Assembly: GCA_963281255.1 (NCBI GenBank)
Contig: OY725488.1
Span: 4,301,925 to 4,365,924, forward strand
Length of the DNA: 64,000 nt
Reading direction: 5' to 3'
DNA from: Aphrocallistes beatrix
Taxonomy: Eukaryota > Porifera > Hexactinellida > Sceptrulophora > Aphrocallistidae
Every line of letters begins with the position of its first letter. Within the stretch, counting starts at the first letter, position 1. Positions 20,700 through 31,468 of this stretch are shown here, piece by piece. The translations under genes and the position numbers were made by a program. The notes below the pieces were generated by a model. The model did not search any database and was not told the origin of the DNA. It saw only the letters and a program-made list of their open reading frames with translations.

Positions 20700-22702
20700 T
20701 AATACCTCAATTATAATTATAGCGAAGCTATTTTTTCAATTTTGGCTTTAATTTTTTTTATAATGAAAAATAATTTTTCAAGCCTATCTATCAATGATGA
20801 AATTTTTGGACAAAATTATTTTCGGTTTCATGCTTGAGAATCTGAAGGAATCAACAAATATCCAATACGATGCGACATTCAAAGTTGTCCCCAGAATATT
20901 TTTTCAACTTTTTACGATTTTCGTTAACATCGATCGACATGCCCTTCCTGCACTGCATATTTTGATGACGACCAAGAGTGAAAAACTTTACGACCTGTAA
21001 TATTATCAGTTCGTCAGTTATAACCAGCATTCAATTCAACCTTGCAATTGGAGATTTTGAACTAGCTCCCAAAAATTACTTTGCAAAATCTTTTCTTCTA
21101 TTAAGATAATTGAGTTTGATTCCACTATACCAAAGCAATCTATGACAAACTTAAAAAACTTGGTTTATCAAAGTAGTATCGAAAAAATCCAAATTTTTGG
21201 GTGTGGATTCGCAAGTTAATGGGATTACCTTTGCTTCCAGAAGAAAAATACACCATGCTTTTCTGTCCTTAGAGATACCATCAGTAGATTCATCAGAAAA
21301 AGAGATGTTTAAAAATTTAGATAAAAAATTTAGGCTTGTAAGTTCTGTCCCAAGCTTTATTAGATATAAAATTTCTTAAACTCAAACAATCTTAGTTATT
21401 ATGGTCTTTAGATATTGTGATTCGAATATTTTCAATGATTTTGAAAGATTTTTCGATTCTATGCTAGAAATATGTTTTGTATGGTGACTTTTGCGAAAGA
21501 AATGTGTCCTGGCACGCAGCGAAAATCGTGAATCAGTGCCCACTGCTTTTCAAGTTATCTTCCCAGAGTCTTCAAATCCTAGGAAAAATTAGCTCGCACA
21601 TTTTCCTCGAACACTATAAATTTGTAGAAATATAGAATGTTTAGATCAGTATATATTGAGAACCTTTTGGATCAGATTTTTGGGTGATGGGAAAAAAAGT
21701 GCCATTTTGGGTGATTTTGCAAAATGTACCTAATTCGAAATCGTGAAATAATAACTTTATCTCGTTTCTGATAATGAATGCAATGGATTTGTGAAATATT
21801 TCAATGGTTAATGAAAGGTATCTAGTGCTAAATCGTCATGGAACATCGATTTTAGAGACATTTTTACAGAAGCAGTGGGCCCTGATTCACGATTTTCGCT
21901 GCGTGCCAGGACACATTTTTTTTTCTCAAAATTCACCATACAAAACATATATTCTAAGTCATAGAATCGAAAAATCTTATAAAATCATTGAGAATATTCG
22001 AATTACAATCTCTAAAGACCATAATAACTGAGATTGTTTGAGTTTAAGAAATTTTATACCTAATAAAGCTTGGGACAGAACTTACAAGCCACCCTGTATA
22101 TGACTAAAACATGGATAAAAATAATCATAACTTATCTGTTTTCCATTACCAAAATGCTGCAAACAATGGAGCAGAGTCATACCACCTTAAATCCTTACAT
22201 AAAGACACCCCACCCAAATATTTGGATTTTCATGACATATATAAAGTATATAATTTCGGATATTGATTTAGAACTGCAGCGTTTGAAGGCAAGCCATGAT
22301 ACTACTAGCACATCTAACTCGGTGACAAAAGCAAAAACAGAACGCAGAAATGAATGTAAAGACAGATTCTTGAATGGCTTTCTAAGTGCGAACGAATATC
22401 TCATTGCAATATCTTTAACAATCGGTCGTGAAGACTACAATCTCTGAACAATAATACCACGAATAGTTGAAAATTCTGGAGGTTTATTAGATAATACAGA
22501 TGAAGATTACGATAACTCAGAACATTGTCATGTTTGTTTATTCCGTTGGAGTGAAAACTAGGAGTGTAAACATACATTTTTGCATGATGAATACGTTCAC
22601 AGCGGTTTTTGCGTAAGTTATGCATTCTGTCTTTTGAAGATGAAGGCTGTTTGCCCTATTTGTAGGAATATCATAAAGCGAGTGGTCAAAATATTTAAAT
22701 AA
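20700..22702 (+). mobile_element. MULE transposase fossil 2, with C-terminal RING-like finger
   Basis: Mutator-like transposase, split by a fold-back element at 21333-22100. Before the insertion: YDATFKVVPRIFFQLFTIFV (first catalytic D of the MULE domain), IGDFELAPKNYFAKS (second D/E), then RKIHHAFLSLEIPSVDSSEK and KEMFKNLDKKF. After it: PYIKTPHPNIWIFMTYIKYI and LELQRLKASHDTT, typical of the domain after the catalytic core. The last section has CHVCLFR, ECKHTFLHDEYVHSGFC and AVCPICRNIIKR, a C-x2-C...H...C-x2-C layout like a RING finger, ending at a stop at about 22702. There are several stops and frame changes. RING fingers are usually ubiquitin ligase modules. Confidence 0.85.
21333..22100. 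mobile_element. Fold-back element FB2, copy 1
   Basis: Arms of about 210 bp at 21333-21545 and 21890-22100 are inverted copies (left GGCTTGTAAGTTCTGTCCCA, right ending ACAAGCCACCCTGTATA). Both arms carry GTGTCCTGGCACGCAGCGAA or its complement near their inner ends. It has no coding capacity and lies in the MULE coding region. A second copy is at 33755-34384. Confidence 0.9.
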
Positions 22703-22789
22703 ATTTAAAATGTGTTTATTATTTACTTAATCTCTCAAAATTATCCTATAATTTATTGGCTTAATTCTTTCTGTTTTTATTATTATATA

Positions 22790-22973
22790 CAGTCGACCCG
22801 CTTAATAGGGCCACATCGGTCAGAGGACATTTTGCCCCGATTAAGCGGAGGACCCTATTAACCGAAAATATTTTGTATTAGCTTCTATGTATGAGAGCTA
22901 TTCTGGTCCTACCAAAAGTGGCCCGATTAAGCTCCTGACCCGATTAAAAAGTGGCCCTATTAAGCGGAGTCGA

Positions 22974-22976
<3 letters not shown>
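22790..22976. mobile_element. pogo/Tigger-type MITE, family A
   Basis: A 187-bp copy of the element at 4411, starting CAGTCGACCCGCTTAATAGG and ending GGAGTCGACTG, with TA on both sides. It is inserted into the AT microsatellite of an R1 copy. Confidence 0.9.
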
Positions 22977-23015
<39 letters not shown>

Positions 23016-23038
23016 TAATCGAGTTTTAATAGTAAGGA
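22977..23038 (-). mobile_element. R1 5' fragment
   Basis: After the AT microsatellite it reads ATTAATCGAGTTTTAATAGT and AAGGA, the R1 start on the minus strand. The remainder of this R1 copy is missing on the other side of the MITE. Confidence 0.75.
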
Positions 23039-23343
23039 TTTAATATCCCTTTTCTGCTATTCTATTTTTTTACATTAAACTCGAACATCTCTTCAATTGA
23101 CAAATTACAGTACTTTTTAGGGCAGAATCCAGCGTTTAATAAATAATCATCGTGATTGAGAAAAAATTTCATTCTCATATAAAGACTTCCTAGAGTGATA
23201 TCATTCAAATTATAATATGTTTGGATTTGTCAATATTTTTTAAAATTTGCGGCCTGTCACCTCATTTTTATTGTTGACCTTGAAACCCTATCAAATAGTA
23301 TCTTAAGGCCATCTTTGTATATTAATCAAAGGACAATTTTTGG
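23039..23343. other. No gene seen
   Basis: AT-rich noncoding sequence between R1 and the hAT MITE. Confidence 0.5.
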
Positions 23344-23351
23344 GCCTTAGT

Positions 23352-23933
23352 CAGGAGCGGCGCCGCCAGCCTCAAAACCCTGGTGGGGCGAAGCGTGGGC
23401 GGGCCGATTTCCGATGGGGCGAATCAATTTCCCTTTGTTTATCAAAATCGTTGAGACACTTTTTTATATAAATTTTAGTCACACGCTCATACCCACATAA
23501 ATTTTATAAGTTATCCTTACAAGTTACTTAGAATGCAAATTACAATGGTGTGTGCGTAGAAAACAGTAAGCACCGTGTATGGATAAAGATACCTCGTGGC
23601 ATATGCGACATGCGGATCTGATTGCATGTTCATCAGGCATGTTCGTCTGCATGAACATGCAAGACATGAAATATTACGCAGTATTTTCAAGGAGATGAAC
23701 ATACATTCATTTTCGCAATTACATCCCGACATTTCTGTCATGTGAGTAGCTGTAGCAATTAATCAGGGACATAACACCATCGTACCGGTGTATACATACA
23801 TAATATCAGAATTTTTGACTAAAAACAAAAAATTAAATTAAAAATAAATAAATCTCGCCCCACCTTCGGTGGAGCGAGATGTTTAGCTGATGTGGCGGTC
23901 GCCCTACCGCGCCCTACCCTGTCGCCGCCACTG
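23352..23933. mobile_element. hAT MITE with exact 8-bp TSD
   Basis: A 582-bp element starts CAGGAGCGGCGCCGCCAG and ends CTGTCGCCGCCACTG. It is flanked by GCCTTAGT on both sides (23344-23351 and 23934-23941). The ends are GC-rich and the interior AT-rich, with no coding capacity. The start of a related element is at about 54605 (CAGAGGCGGCGCCAGC). Confidence 0.9.
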
Positions 23934-24064
23934 GCCTTAGTGTTCACTTGATATGCTCGCTTCTACTATAATTACATGTCCCAACATTGTTATTATTCTC
24001 CAACTCAATGATATTGCCCATTTGCTAAGTGCCTACTTGAAAGTAGAATGAGTATTTGATTAAT

Positions 24065-24570
24065 CAAGCGCGCTTCGCTTCCTTGCGCTATGCGGCTGGC
24101 AGGGACTTTGTGTCCTCCAGAGGCGCCCTTTGGGCACCTAGGCTCAAATGGAATCGTTATAGGGAGGTAACATCTCTAAATATGTCTGTCTGTCTTACGT
24201 ACTATTATAAACGATATCACTCGAAAAATCAACAAATTTCTCTAATTTTTCAATTGTTTATACTTAATGATGACGTCATAGCGAAATGATGAGTCATAAT
24301 TTTTTGATGATAGTTGTATAATATGTGAAGAATATTTATATACAATCTTTCAAAATCTCAGCCTTCTATCCCCTGAAATGGTTGGATAGTCGAAAAACGT
24401 GAAATTTCTAATTATAGAAAAGGTTGCAATGACTTCATAATTCCATGATGAGTCGGCATTTTTATCTGAGGTCAGAACTTAGTGGATCCATAGCCGAAAG
24501 ACTCAACATGCCAAATATCAGTTTTCTCTGCATGGCAGTTTCTTCAATCAATTCGTTACAGATATGTATA
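24065..24570 (-). mobile_element. R1 Helitron-like repeat, 5'-truncated copy
   Basis: It keeps the GC-rich hairpin end (CAAGCGCGCTTCGCTTCC on the plus strand) and the body, with TGACGTCA at 24271-24278 and TGAGTCA at 24290-24296. It stops after ATTCGTTACAGATATGTATA without the microsatellite and TC start. Confidence 0.8.
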
Positions 24571-24807
24571 TTAGGGTGCAGATTTATAATTAGCTCTGTC
24601 CGGTTTGTGGCTTAAAGCTGCAAAAGTCGTACTTCTGATAGTCCAAAAGACTAGTAACTTTATTTTTGAGATATTTGGGGGTGACTTTATATAATACATC
24701 TCAGGGCTAAAATCTACTGTGGTTGAGAAATATTAGTGAAAACAGTTGAGAAAATTTATAATTTTAATCTGTAAATATGTCGACTATAGACCAGGGAATA
24801 TGTGAGA

Positions 24808-25826
24808 TCAGATGTAAACATTTCTATTTTTTATAGTTTCTACTTTGATAGTGATTGATTGTCTCTTGTTTTTGCAGCAGGGTTTTCTTGAAATTACTGT
24901 TGGATAATGATCACATAGAGCTATTTTTTCTTGAACATCTTTGAGGTCATGGCTCGCTGTAAAAGATCCTGCCATAATCTCAGTGCGAAAGTACTCTCCT
25001 TGAATAGTTTGACCCTGAGGAATAACTTGCAGCTCAGATAGGGCTTGGTGAGACATCACACCCCAAACATGAACTTTCGCCGGAATTTACTTTTCATTCA
25101 GGGTTCGAATGAACATGAATCCCTACCCAAACGCGGTCATTCTGTCTGTTTTGAGTTGGAAACATTTCGAATGGAGATTCATCTGACCATAGAACTCTAT
25201 TCCAGTCTTATAAAGTCCAATCTTTGTGTTTTTGAGCAAACTTGATCCGATTCTCCTTCATTTTGAAGGTCATTCGAGGCGTTCTCGGCCTTTTAAATGG
25301 TATAGCTCCCAGATTTAAAGAGGTGTAAGAGACTAGAGACATAACAACCATCCCTCGTTAATCTCAGAGCTAGTTTTCGTGTAGATCAGGGCTGTCCAAC
25401 TATATTTACTTCGGGCCGCAACTGCTTCATACCATTTAGTGGCGGACCGCAATACAGGGGCGTGCACTCGGGATGGGTATGGATAGAGGCATTTTGGACA
25501 ATTTGTATCGTGAACAATAGAAGCTAATATAGTACTATAACGAATGATAAAATAAGGCAATCATTGCGCGAATAATACTTGTGGATGAAAACGAGATGCA
25601 TGATGTGGAAAAATTTGCAGAATTTGTCTAAAAGTGGGTAAAAAAGGGGAGATTGAAGCAGGCAACGCGGGTCGCATAAAGCAAGGCCGCGGGCCGGATG
25701 TCCAGACTTTGGCTTTGATTCTATTGAAATTCCAAATTTATCGTTATGCCCCCATCTCTGCACTGATCGAATGTTGACATTCAACCCTCGAGCAACATTT
25801 TTAGCCGTTTCCCCTACTTTAAGCAT
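24808..25826 (-). mobile_element. Tc1/mariner-type transposon fossil of a second family
   Basis: Minus-strand frames give a Tc1-like transposase. From the N-terminus: TAKNVARGLNVNIRSVQRWG (helix-turn-helix), ISIESKPKSG, KENRIKFAQKHKDWT, VLWSDESPFEMF (first catalytic D in SDES), RVWVGIHVHSNPE and MSHQALSELQVIPQGQTI. The second catalytic region beyond 24808 was not found. There are several frame changes. A hAT-type MITE interrupts the N-terminal third at 25388-25698. Confidence 0.8.
25388..25698. mobile_element. hAT-type MITE inside the Tc1 fossil
   Basis: It begins CAGGGCTGTCCAACT with GGGCCGCA shortly after and ends GGGCCGGATGTCCAGACTTTG, a pattern common in hAT MITEs of animals. The flanking 8-mers GTGTAGAT and GCTTTGAT match at five of eight positions, consistent with a decayed 8-bp duplication. 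Confidence 0.65.
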
Positions 25827-26069
25827 CTCTAATGCTTGAGATCTTTGATATCATCCGTAATCCTGGACATTCATATTGCGAAAATAATTAAAAATTTTAA
25901 ACTTAAGGTGGTCAAATATCATTGTACATCAATTCTTATCAAATCTCATGCGGGATTTGAATTTCCTTCCTGTAACCTGATTACCACTTTGTGCTTCGCG
26001 CTAATTCATCACAAGCGTTTGCGAGTATATTTAGGTTTTAGTCAACATAGTGATAATGATACAATGTAA

Positions 26070-26293
26070 AAAAGTGGGGGGCAGCGCCCCCCCCCCCAAA
26101 ACACCACTGGTCATGCTCTAAATAATTTCGTTATGCATTGGATCAACGTCGATCTTTCAATATTTGGAATATTGAAATCGAATCCAACGGTTTTATGACA
26201 AGTAGTCAGGAAATTTGCCAATCGGTGATAAATGATTATTTTATTTAGTAAGTGTACTGAGATAGTTAACAACATATTAAACATTTATTTTAT
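26070..26293. other. No gene seen
   Basis: Noncoding sequence with a G-run/C-run near 26076-26099 that resembles the GC-rich end of a hAT MITE. The element could not be delimited. Confidence 0.4.
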
Positions 26294-27010
26294 TTAATAT
26301 TTATCCTGCTGGTAAAATGGATGTAATGTTGGGAAATATTGCTGCTGATATGCATGCGGTATTTGAGCTGCAGAAGAATGGAAAGGATGTAGTGGATTCG
26401 TTTGCATCCCTGAAGGCGTGTTTCCTTCCATCGTGTTCAGTCTATTCTGATTGGAGATTAATGTATCCAACGTATCTGAAACAAATGCTCTCGGTGAATG
26501 TATCCATTCTAGACTCGATTGCTTTGAGAATCTCAAACTTCTTTACTTCATTCTCCAAAAGGTTTTTCTTTACACTAACGGTCCCAGGATCGCTTAGCTT
26601 TCTCTTCCTCGGAGGATAGATGTCAAGTTCCACCAATTCTGAACTAGCAGTTTGTGAACAACATGGTTGAAACGGAACTGCAAATAGACTGGAGAACATT
26701 TCAATATCACTACGTGGGCTATTAGATGACATCATGGAAATGTCTAGACCACCAGTAATCCCTTCAAAAGAATCTTCTCCCTTAATCGACTTTATTTTCA
26801 GTTCAACTTCTGTAAGTCCAGCTTCAGGGAGTGCACCACCTGTCTTTTTTGCTACTGATAATTTGTCTGAGATAATAGATTATACTTAACTAGGACGTTG
26901 TACCATTTTTGTACACATCATCCTTGCTCCTAATGGTTCCATGATCTCGTGAAATAGTACGAGCAAAATCCTCCCAGAGTGCTTATTTCTCACTTGGTTA
27001 GTTTCGACCT
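26294..27010 (-). pseudogene. Myb/SANT-like DNA-binding protein fossil
   Basis: Read on the minus strand, the pieces match proteins with an N-terminal Myb/SANT-like domain. After a decayed first part (NQVRNKHSG) come IISDKLSVAKKTGGALPEAG, LTEVELKIKSIKGEDSFEGI and TGGLDISM, the usual sequence after the trihelix. Then VELDIYPPRKRKLSDPGTVS and FEILKAIESRMDTFTES, and in another frame SDTLDTLISNQNRLNTMEG with a His/Pro/Gln-rich tail. There are at least two frame changes and two stops in the N-terminal part. Such proteins accompany PIF/Harbinger transposases and also exist as host genes. I see no terminal repeats here. Confidence 0.65.
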
Positions 27011-28689
27011 GAAAGCGCCAAAGAGTGTAGACTTGTTTTCAAATACTAAATCAATCAGTATTAATTTCATCGTTTTAAAAGTTCTTTCTTCGAATTTTAA
27101 TTGCAGACATACTTGTAGTTTTGTGATATCCGTTTGATATTATTTTCAACTTATATTAAATGAACTTATGGTGTCAAGAAATGCTATTTTCTGTTTATAT
27201 ACGTATTTAGTAATTGCAATAGTAACTGTAGTTATGAAATCTTAATTTTTAAATATCCTTTAAGTTAATCAAATCATCTTTCAATCTACGTAAACCTATC
27301 AATATGACATGTTACTGTTCTGGATGCGTAATTAGAGTGAGTGTTCGTAATAATATGGTAGTGAAACTAAATGGTTTAATACATAGTAATGATCATGAGT
27401 ATTACGTTCAAGCAGAAATATCAAATCTAAAATACGACTAAACATTAAATGAACATTTTTAGATTGATTTTCGGAGTTAAGTCTCCTCAGAGTTCGACTT
27501 AAAGAAATACTTAAATTTGCATAAAAAACAGTAAATACTAAGTGTATATTAAGTATTATACTTAAACTAAGTAAAAACTAAGTATTTGTACATAATTAAG
27601 TAATGGAAATACTTATTTTGTGATTATTTTTTCCATAAAAACTAATATTTACCAGTTTTGAGTTGTTTTGCCCCTATCCAATGTGTATTATCGACACCTT
27701 TATGAGTTATGAATACATTGTTAAAATTTTCATTAATCGAAATGAATTATAGCAAATCGTATTTGACCCAATATTTAATAGAGCTGCATATCATTTTCTG
27801 TGAAAGTTTTCCACGATCGATTTCTAATTATTATTACGTACTTATTAATATTCTCATTATATATTGGTACTTGATATATATTATTAGTAAATATAATACT
27901 ATTTGAGACATCAATTGACCTCTGATGGAGAGAAAATCTCACGCCCCCAATAATTGAAAAATCTAATCAATAAATATTTCATACTCCAAACTTTTGTTTT
28001 TGCAATATCATCCCATCTATTTTTTGCCTCAATCCAATTCCGTCTATGGAAGTTTAATTTTACAATTAAATTTTATTTATATATAAATTATCCTCATTTC
28101 AATGCTGATATTTATTGATTCTTCTCTTCAACTTTTCCATATTTAATTAACTTATATTATCTTAATTCTAGCTTTTGATTCAAATAAAATCAAGTTCTTT
28201 CATTAAGAAAATTACATTTGGTAAAATTATAAACTTAACCATCAATCCTCATCAACTATCTATTTTAAATTCCTACTTTGACAATACTGATCCTTGTTAT
28301 ATGACAATATCAAGTAGAATGAATAGTAAGTGCTTGAAATTTTTGATACTTTTATTAGTTCTTTTAAATAGACAACTCATTACGCCCATGTTCTAGTTGC
28401 TGTTTTTAGGCTGCGTAACTTCCTATTGTTTTTATAAAGAACAATCAATCGAAGTTTTATTATATACAAGCTAGATTTATTTTTATTAATTTTCAATCGC
28501 ACTGGACATTTTCTGTCCGCTGAGTCGTCGCCGCTATTCTACACTATTATATCGCATGTTAAATTCGATAATTAATTCTTCAACAATTAATACAGGTGCA
28601 TTCAATAAATACTAATCATACCCCACTGGAACTACAAAGAATTATACAAATTAATCATTTTGCTAGGAATCCTTAAAGTAGTCTCCTTT
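27011..28689. other. No gene seen in 1.7 kb
   Basis: Very AT-rich sequence with only short open frames that lack protein-like composition. No terminal repeats, tandem repeats or recognisable motifs were found. Confidence 0.55.
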
Positions 28690-29130
28690 ACACTACAACT
28701 TCAAGTATGTCTTCGAGGCAATGGAAATATCCCAAGCAAGTCTTACCTGATCTTCAAATTCGCTCCCGAATAACTTATCCTTTAGTTTTCTTAAAGCCAG
28801 AAGTTACATGCAGCAATATCTGGTGAGTGAGGAGGACTCAGGACCTCTTCCATGCCCATATCTATGATTTTTACCTTAAAGTCAAGGTTTTATGCAGTCT
28901 GGCATCTTCGTACCAAGTTTTGATACTTCGAGTACCAACCAGTCTTTGGACGACACTTAAAATATAATTTTTCAACCTCAACAATACGAGTACCACATCA
29001 GCCAAAATTTGTCCAGTAAGTGTCTGACCTTTGAGAACGTGTATTCGGGCTACTAGACCTATCCCATCGAAAAATATGCAGTAAAACACCTTCAGAACAC
29101 TGAAGTTGGAAACACAAACATATTATCCTA
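28690..29130 (-). mobile_element. mariner-type transposase fossil
   Basis: Minus-strand frames give VFYCIFFDGIG-like sequence followed by HVLKGQTLTGQ, ADVVLVLL, IKTWYEDARLHKTL (second catalytic D region) and, in another frame, LSPPHSPDIAACNFWL (third catalytic position, SPD, as in mariner) and KDKLFGSEFEDQVRL. There are several breaks. The SPD-x-A-x-(C/S) motif separates it from the DD34E Tc1 copies in this window. Confidence 0.75.
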
Positions 29131-29186
29131 AATGCAGAATATTTTTTGTACTTTCCTATCATGAATGTTTGAGTAAATGCCCTTTA

Positions 29187-29219
29187 TCCTTACTATTAAA
29201 ACTCAGTTAATGTATATTC

Positions 29220-29281
<62 letters not shown>

Positions 29282-29511
29282 GAATATATATCTGTAACGA
29301 CTTGTTTGAAGAAACTGCTAGGCACAGAAAGCTGACTTTTGCCTGTTAGAATCTTTTGGCTATGGCTCCACTAATTTATGTTCTAAGACTAAAATGTGGA
29401 CTCATCATATAATTATGATGTCATTGTTACCTTTTTTAAAAAGAAATGTAGTATTTTGACTATAACTCAGCCATATTAGGTGATAGTAGGCTGAAATTTT
29501 AATAATGATAA
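29187..29511 (+). mobile_element. R1 Helitron-like repeat, 3'-truncated copy
   Basis: It starts TCCTTACTATTAAAACTC after an A, followed by a long AT microsatellite and the conserved body through GGCTATGGCTCCA. It ends where a MITE begins at 29514. The first CRE-like site is changed in this copy (ATGATGTCATTG). Confidence 0.8.
29220..29281. repeat. (AT)n microsatellite, ~60 bp
   Basis: A pure AT run, framed by CGTATA and its complement. It lies in the 5' part of R1, as in other copies. Confidence 0.95.
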
Positions 29512-29513
29512 TA

Positions 29514-29699
29514 CAGTAGAACTCGGATAAGACATACCCTTCGGGAAGGAATTATTAGTACATACTATCCTTAAGTACCTACTAACCGATTTTGTACTAC
29601 ATGAAAATCTATATTATAGATGGATTTTGGTTCAGAAAAATGAGTACGTATTAAACCGAAGAAGGTATCATCCGAGTACGTACTGACTGAGTTCTACTG
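29514..29699. mobile_element. pogo/Tigger-type MITE, family D
   Basis: The ends are CAGTAGAACTCGGATAAG and GACTGAGTTCTACTG. Internal AAGTACGTAC-like words appear as GAGTACGTACTGAC and similar. It is 186 bp, similar in size to family A, with no coding capacity. Confidence 0.75.
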
Positions 29700-29899
29700 T
29701 GATAATGATGATATACTGCTACATTCATATAGCTCAGATTACATATTGATGTGTTCAAGTACGCTGTACAATTAAATAATGATAAAGTGTATGTTATGCA
29801 TATATGTATGTGTATGTATATGTATATGTATGTATGCATATGCGCTGAAATTAATTTAACGACTCGGATATTAAGTATTTAATTAATTGACTTTGTCGT

Positions 29900-31410
29900 G
29901 TGCAATACGGAAAAGTTGAGCTCAAAAGTTTTTGAAGAGAAGAAGTGAGGGGCATTCCGAATACTCGAAGTGAGAAGATTCCACTCAACAGGCGCAGCTA
30001 AAGTAAATGCACGATTATTCAGTCTTTGGAAGATTTGAATGTAGAATTTTCAAGGAGGACGGCATTAGGTAATCGTATAGTTCGTTTGGATCTTTCAACC
30101 TGTATGAGCTGGTTGATGTACTCCGGAACAAGGGAATAGATAGCTTTGTAAGTTATGAAGATAGTTTTGAAGAGGATGCGATGTTTAACAGGCAGTCAGT
30201 GGAGGTTGGTAAGAAGAGGAGATGACAAAAAGGTACGGGAGATATTATAGACAAGTCTGGCTGCGCTGTTCTGGACTCGTTGGAGTTGAGCTAAGAAGGA
30301 TGAAGGGCAACCATACATGAGGCTGTTACAGTAATCAAGACGAGATGTGATTAGAGCATTAACGAGAGTTTTGCGGACTTCTGTAGAGAGAGATACTTTC
30401 GAATACGCCAGATGTTATAGATGTAGTGGAAGCAGGGTGAGGCATCTTTGCTGACCTGAGTAGACATTAAGAGGGTGTTGTCGTCCCAAGTTCCTTGATT
30501 CCGTACTTCTTTGTAAGAATAAATTATCGACTCACCATCATGCTATCAGTTTGAACTTTAGATTGTTGAAGATCGAGATTTGGCCTCTTATTCTTTGAAT
30601 TCTTTGAATTGGTGGAACGGATGTTGTTCACTTTAAAAATAAAGAAGTTGGCGAGTTCCTGAGAAAGAGCAGCCTTATCAGCATGAGGCGGTAGAACGTG
30701 TTCCTGGTGTAAGCCGAAAATTGAGTTAGCCTGACAGAAGTGTGAGCGCTGATCATGACAGGACTGACAGATCCAATCAGAATAGAAACTGCAACGTTCC
30801 CCGTTCATCAGGTCAGTCACAAGATTCCTCTGATGCTTTAATTCAGCCAAATAGTCAAGATCATTAGACTGGCGCGACTTCCGTTCAACTTACTTCTCGC
30901 TCGCTTTGCTTGCTTTATGCTGCAGGTGAACCGAAGGACGCACGGCTGTGGGTAACGATGGTTTGGTTTTGGAGGAACATGCTGATCATAGATGGATGAT
31001 AGAGTACTGCTATATGATATTATAAGTTCCTCAAGACGAGGTGGGTTAGCACAGAGATCAGAGGAAGCGACATCAGCAAGAAAGAGTGGGAAGTTGATGG
31101 ATTTGGAACGATAGGTAACCTCCTGAGAGGAAGGATTGTTGGGAAAGCGAGAGACTGCAAAAGATAGAGAAATGGTCTCTAAATAGATGGACAGGGGTGG
31201 GATCAGAGAAGATATTATTGTCAGCAGAACGGGATATTATCAGATCGAGATTGTGACCCTATTCATGAGTTGGCTGATTCAAATGCTGGATTAAAGATAA
31301 TGCATGAGCTCGGAGAACTGTATAGACTCAGACGGATGTCGACATATATGTTGAAGTCTGAGTCAGTTATTATTAGGGGCTCCATGCATAGGAGGATGGG
31401 TTAGTGAGGG
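29900..31410 (-). mobile_element. L2/CR1-like LINE, internally deleted copy
   Basis: Minus strand. From the 5' side: a piece of the endonuclease matching the copy at 1.6-2.6 kb (EPLIIT..., FNIYVDI), then a linker with WFT, IKQAKRARRK-like basic sequence, HQRNLVTDLMNGERCSFYSD and LPPHADKAALSQELANFFIF. Most of the reverse transcriptase is missing near 30480-30530. The downstream end resumes with RLDYCNSLMYGCPSSFLAQL, QRVQNSAARLVYNIS, LPVKHRILFKTIF and YKAIYSLVPEYINQLI, the conserved C-terminal part of L2/CR1-type reverse transcriptases. There are stops, including one at the W of LHWLP. Confidence 0.85.
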
Positions 31411-31468
31411 ATGAAAACAGTTCAAGGAAGGTAGAAACAGGACAGTTCCTTGAGTAGAGAGGCCGATA

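Noticed and set aside
23517-23741. Cys-rich minus-strand frame resembling a zinc protein
   Set aside because: It lies wholly inside the AT-rich interior of a hAT MITE with exact TSDs; the cysteine spacing matches no finger.
25080-25110. GGGTTCGAATGAAC resembling a tRNA B box
   Set aside because: No A box or cloverleaf around it; it lies in the Tc1 coding fossil.
26317-26619. 100-residue plus-strand frame
   Set aside because: It is the antisense of the Myb/SANT-like fossil, which has recognisable sequence on the minus strand.
29651-29839. His/Ile/Tyr-rich minus-strand frame
   Set aside because: It translates AT-rich simple sequence next to a MITE; no protein features.
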